Assembly: GCA_000697455.1 (NCBI GenBank)
Contig: JNET01033829.1
Location: 1-27,153, forward strand
Reading direction: 5' to 3'
Length of the DNA: 27,153 nucleotides
Source: Basidiobolus heterosporus B8920
Taxonomy: Eukaryota; Basidiobolomycota; Basidiobolomycetes; Basidiobolales; Basidiobolaceae
Both the position numbers and the translations under genes were made by a program. A model generated the notes under the pieces. The model saw nothing but the letters and a program-made list of their open reading frames with translations, did not search any database and had not been told where the DNA came from. Below are positions 23,956-27,153 of the stretch, in pieces (within the stretch, counting starts at the first letter, position 1; each line of letters starts with the position of its first letter).

Positions 23956-24260
23956 TCTTTCGCATTGCCTGTGCTTCTAAAAGTGTATATAACATCCCAA
24001 AGATCGCCTCACTTTGTTAACCTCTTTCGCTCGGCGCTCACCTCCCGTGAAGCGTATTTCGTTACTTTACATCGGCGCATCTTTGGCTTTCACCGTCTAC
24101 ATCTCCTTGAGTTATGTCACCCAGTGTTTTATTCGCGAGGATTGTAGCTAACCCCCAGTAATTAAGTTATGGTCTGGAATACTTCAAAATAGAACTACGA
24201 TTTATTTTACAAAGTCCACAATGCAACACAAGGCATTGTCTAATAATGAACAAAATTAAA
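23956..24260. other. Convergent 3' region between Syp1 and Rrn7
   Basis: About 300 nt shared by the 3' ends of two convergent genes. The 60-codon plus frame at 23965-24147 has no recognisable content and is read as UTR. Confidence 0.5.
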
Positions 24261-26392
24261 TTAAATGGTTTGGTCGTTGGCGTTTAACGCAACTGGAAGT
24301 TCTCGCATTTTTTCTTTCATTTTGATTTCGACTAGAGCCACCGAGCGGTGTATACTATATGGATGTACACCCACTAACTTACTAGCAATTTCAAGTAATC
24401 TCCCATACTGAGGATGGAACTCTCCCAAAGGATCAAACAAATACGAATAAGAAACGTACTTGTCCCCGGCATCCAAGCATTCAGCACTTCTATCTCGATA
24501 AAGAGAAGAAGACTCTTCATCAGCTTGTGCGGGGCGTATTAAAGGATCAAAGATCGGAGTTGATTTAGTAGCTTGGTTGATCGACTCGAAATGTCTCATG
24601 ATATCGTCGACTCCCTTCTCGCCTCCCTCTTTGACAAACTCTCGACAAAATTCCACAAATTCATCGAGGTTCTTCCCCGCATATTCACGAAGATTGCTGC
24701 AATCAAAACAAAGAATTGGTAACTAGACAAAATGAGATAGTGCGAGAAGTAACAACAAGTAACCTGTAGTCGCTGGGTACGTGCTTTCGCGAGAGTCGAC
24801 CTGTTTGCTGGCTTATCGTCTGGAACCATTCGTGAACCTTTGGAAGGTTTTCAGCTATGTTTAACGGGTCTCCCGCTCTGAGATGAATGTGAATTAGAAT
24901 AAGCGATGTGAGGATTGAGGCATCTACCACGGTACCTGGAAGTCTCATCAAGTCCATAAAACAATTTCACTGAGGCTACCAACGCTCCCATGATCAAGCA
25001 GCTAGGTGGGAGTTCGGCTTTATGAAGGTGCAAGCTGAATTTGGACAATCCGATCAACTCCAACGCATAAACAAAAAACTCGGCTAAAAGATATAAGTCA
25101 TGGCTTTACAGTTCGCAAAGGCTGTAGAGAAACCTACGTGGTAAGACAAGTTCTCGGATAAAGCGGTAAAGCACTGGTGGTGAATTGATTTCTGGGATAA
25201 TAATGGAAAACCGGGTTTCGTAGAATTTCGCGAATAGAGCAGCGGTTCGGTGCAATTTGTCGCAGCTTGGGATTGTCTATATGTAAAGGTGTGTTCATTG
25301 AACTATCTTCAGGAAATATTGGCAGATCTAAACAACCTCATACCTTTGCGCGCAGCATCAGCGATTGTTCTCTACTGATATGGATCAGTAGCCTCTGAGG
25401 CAGTGTGTTATATGCCGTAAGATAGGCTATTTGTTTACTCGAAGCCAATCTGATGGACGAGTTAGTAGAATGTTTTGAAGCAATACCTTGTGCATTGTCT
25501 AACCTGTGAAGATCCACCAGTAATAGTGGTAATTTTAGCCACTGTGCTCCTAAATAACACAATATCAAGGACCACTCTAAGCGCAGCAAATCCTTCGGAT
25601 CAAGACCTGATGAAGTTGAGGTTGCAATATCAGACTCGCTCTGTAGGGCTTCTGTGGTTGGCTTTGGTAGATCTTCCTCGAGGTCAACATCATCTTCATT
25701 TTGTTCTAAAGTATCATCGTATGCCTGATCTATCTCTTCTTCTAACTTCGTAATTTCATCCTTGTCGACCACTTCTGTTTTTTGAATATTATCGAAGAAT
25801 TGGATATCGCTCTCATTTATGGTCAAGCCAGCTTGCGACACATATAAAGTCCATAATTCTTGAACTATTTTCTAGAGGTATAAAGTGGGTACTAAGTACT
25901 AGCGAGCTAAAAAGAGTTTAGTTTAATTAGGTACCTCAAGCTCTGTAGGCAAGCCAAAATCCGTGATTAGAGTGGTCAACTGCTTTCGAAGTATAATTTG
26001 GAAACATTGGAACAACAAGAAGCGACCACGTTCACCATATAAGACTGTAGCAAGGAATATTCGTCGGTGAATATACTTTTGAAAAAGGCCAGCTGTTGAC
26101 TAACAAAGAAAACCAACGTTGCTGAATGCTCTAACCTTCTACTTTTCTATCTTCTTCAGTATGACCAAGACGTTTTTTTCTAGTCGTACGACCACCTCGG
26201 ACATCCTCAATGTCTAATTCTTCCTCTTGATGTCCCTAACAAAAAGGTTCTACTAAATGGGAAGTTTTTGAACGAGGGTGATAGCGTTAAAATTCATACT
26301 TGAAGTTGATGGCCAAACTCGCAAATCAAGAAACCGAGATCGTTTCGAAACCATCGACGCGATTTACATATGGGGCAGGTGGGCTTTTTCAT
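24261..26392 (-). CDS. RRN7: Rrn7/TAF1B, RNA polymerase I core factor subunit, 8 exons
   Basis: Predicted 571-residue TFIIB-related factor that helps recruit RNA polymerase I to rDNA promoters. Exons: 26392-26300, 26235-26143, 26099-25935, 25871-25344, 25276-25138, 25083-24936, 24877-24764, 24696-24261. The N-terminal zinc ribbon is CPIC (Cys6, Cys9), then LICEFGH (Cys24, His28), the CxxC...CxxxH pattern of the Rrn7 zinc finger. A basic linker (GGRTTRKKRLGH) and the conserved block LLFQCFQIILRKQL follow. Two cyclin-like regions are interrupted by an acidic stretch (about 135-185, EEEIDQAYDD, EEDLP). The region around ALELIGLSKFSLHLH resembles the second cyclin fold. The C-terminal part is less conserved. 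Intron 2 is only 43 nt, the shortest called here; it was chosen because it alone keeps the frame into STAGLFQKYIHRR. The start is the first ATG, five codons before the zinc ribbon. Confidence 0.88.
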
Positions 26393-26850
26393 TGCTACAA
26401 CCTAGAAGACGTTAAAGCCCGGGAAACTGACTTGGTTTGCATATCATTCACAAAAAAAACTGGATCTATTTTTCTTGCCTAAATTAGCCCTTGTAGCTGT
26501 CACATTCAAACCAACTTGAATATCAACAAATCATTGAAAAACATCAACAGCAAGCAGCACACCCCTAACTGGATATAATTCTGAAATTCAGTCAAAATAC
26601 CTATTCAATGGATTATTGGCTTTTTTTTGAATGTCAAATCAATCACTAGACTTTGTAATGTGGCTCAATTGGCTAAAATCCCCTTTAATCATGTGACGCG
26701 GTGCAACCTCGGTTACATTTAGCATACATTGCATTCATTATAGAGATCTGAGATTGACAGTCACCAACACTGCCATTTGTCAAGTTTGTTCTGAGCAAAT
26801 ACCTTATCACACTGCTCTCTGTAGTATACTTTTCGTAAATAGATTTCTTA
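26393..26850. promoter_or_regulatory. Divergent promoter between Rrn7 and the TPR gene
   Basis: This 458-nt region has no supported frame. An inverted CCAAT (ATTGG) occurs near 26617 and 26669, and a TGACGCG string lies near 26695. No clear TATA box was seen. The minus frame at 26906-26685 is the antisense of the TPR exon and is not called. Confidence 0.35.
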
Positions 26851-27153
26851 ATGTCCAGATCTGTTTCCTTAGACAGTAACCTGTATCGCATTGCTAACCG
26901 CGCCAATGATTATTTCTCCAGAGCTCTATACAAGGATGCAGCTAATGAATATACCAAAGCTTTGACTCAAACGGCCCCTGATTATGCTACTGTTGAATCC
27001 GAACTTTCCGAATTCGTTGCTTTGCTGCTGTCTAAAAGAGCAGCTTCCTACTGTAAATTGGAGCAGTATGAGCAAGCCTTAAATGATGCCATTGCTGTTA
27101 CTCAATTAAAGCCGGAGTGGAGCAAGGTTAGTCCAAATGAAGGTCTTGATCTA
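26851..27153 (+). CDS. TPR-domain protein, 5' end only (continues past the window)
   Basis: Exon 1 (26851-27126, 92 codons) starts at an ATG followed by SRSVSLDSNLYRIANRAND and ends at a GTTAGT donor, so the rest lies outside the window. Two tetratricopeptide repeats are visible. Helices ANRANDYFSRALYKDAANEY and AALLLSKRAASYCKLEQYEQAL follow the TPR spacing (small residues at positions 8 and 20, LKPEW at the end). This resembles the first repeats of Hsp70/Hsp90 co-chaperones or of TPR proteins with later catalytic domains. Which one cannot be told from 92 residues. The gene diverges from Rrn7. Confidence 0.8.
   Translation, partial: MSRSVSLDSNLYRIANRANDYFSRALYKDAANEYTKALTQTAPDYATVESELSEFVALLLSKRAASYCKLEQYEQALNDAIAVTQLKPEWSKVSPNEGLDL

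Noticed and set aside
23965-24147. 60-codon plus-strand frame after Syp1
   Set aside because: Lies in the 3' UTR between convergent genes and matches nothing recognisable.

Overview
This is intron-rich nuclear DNA from a fungus. The reasons are the gene set (Rrn7, Phs1, Syp1/FCHO, Mam3/CNNM and INO80 homologues), many short introns (mostly 52-82 nt, GT..TAG/CAG, with CTAAY-like branch sites just before the acceptor) and compact spacing. Several proteins (XRCC4, UCHL3, ARFRP1) keep forms that look close to the animal ones, which fits an early-diverging (zygomycete-grade) lineage better than a yeast. The species cannot be fixed from the sequence. All exon models were made by hand from reading frame, splice signals and family alignment.

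Layout: 322-1334 (-) MurQ-like sugar-phosphate etherase; 1725-3561 (-) XRCC4/Lif1, an end-joining protein with seven exons; about 3660-4375 (-) a non-coding spliced gene whose three introns each hold a C/D-box snoRNA; 4729-5626 (-) ARFRP1/Arl3 GTPase; 5834-6963 (-) UCHL3/Yuh1 deubiquitinase; 7548-8210 (+) intronless 1-Cys peroxiredoxin, followed by a decayed fragment of a second copy; 8976-10807 (-) CNNM/Mam3 membrane protein; 11621-17728 (-) INO80 ATPase; 18325-19298 (-) HAD-family phosphatase; 19565-20524 (+) Phs1 3-hydroxyacyl-CoA dehydratase; 21063-23955 (+) Syp1/FCHO endocytic adaptor; 24261-26392 (-) Rrn7/TAF1B; 26851-27153 (+) 5' end of a TPR protein.

The genes are ordinary nuclear housekeeping genes and do not form a pathway cluster. 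The main hidden signal is the snoRNA host gene at 3660-4375. It has no coding capacity. Each intron carries C and D boxes with terminal-stem complementarity, and a guide stretch of 11-14 nt that matches conserved 18S (two) or 25S (one) rRNA sequence at the usual distance from a D' box. One guide predicts methylation at the 18S position equivalent to human Um121, which baker's yeast lacks. Its promoter region has a telobox (Tbf1-like), a CCAAT box and a TATA stretch. The second point of interest is an intron-containing homologue of bacterial MurQ.
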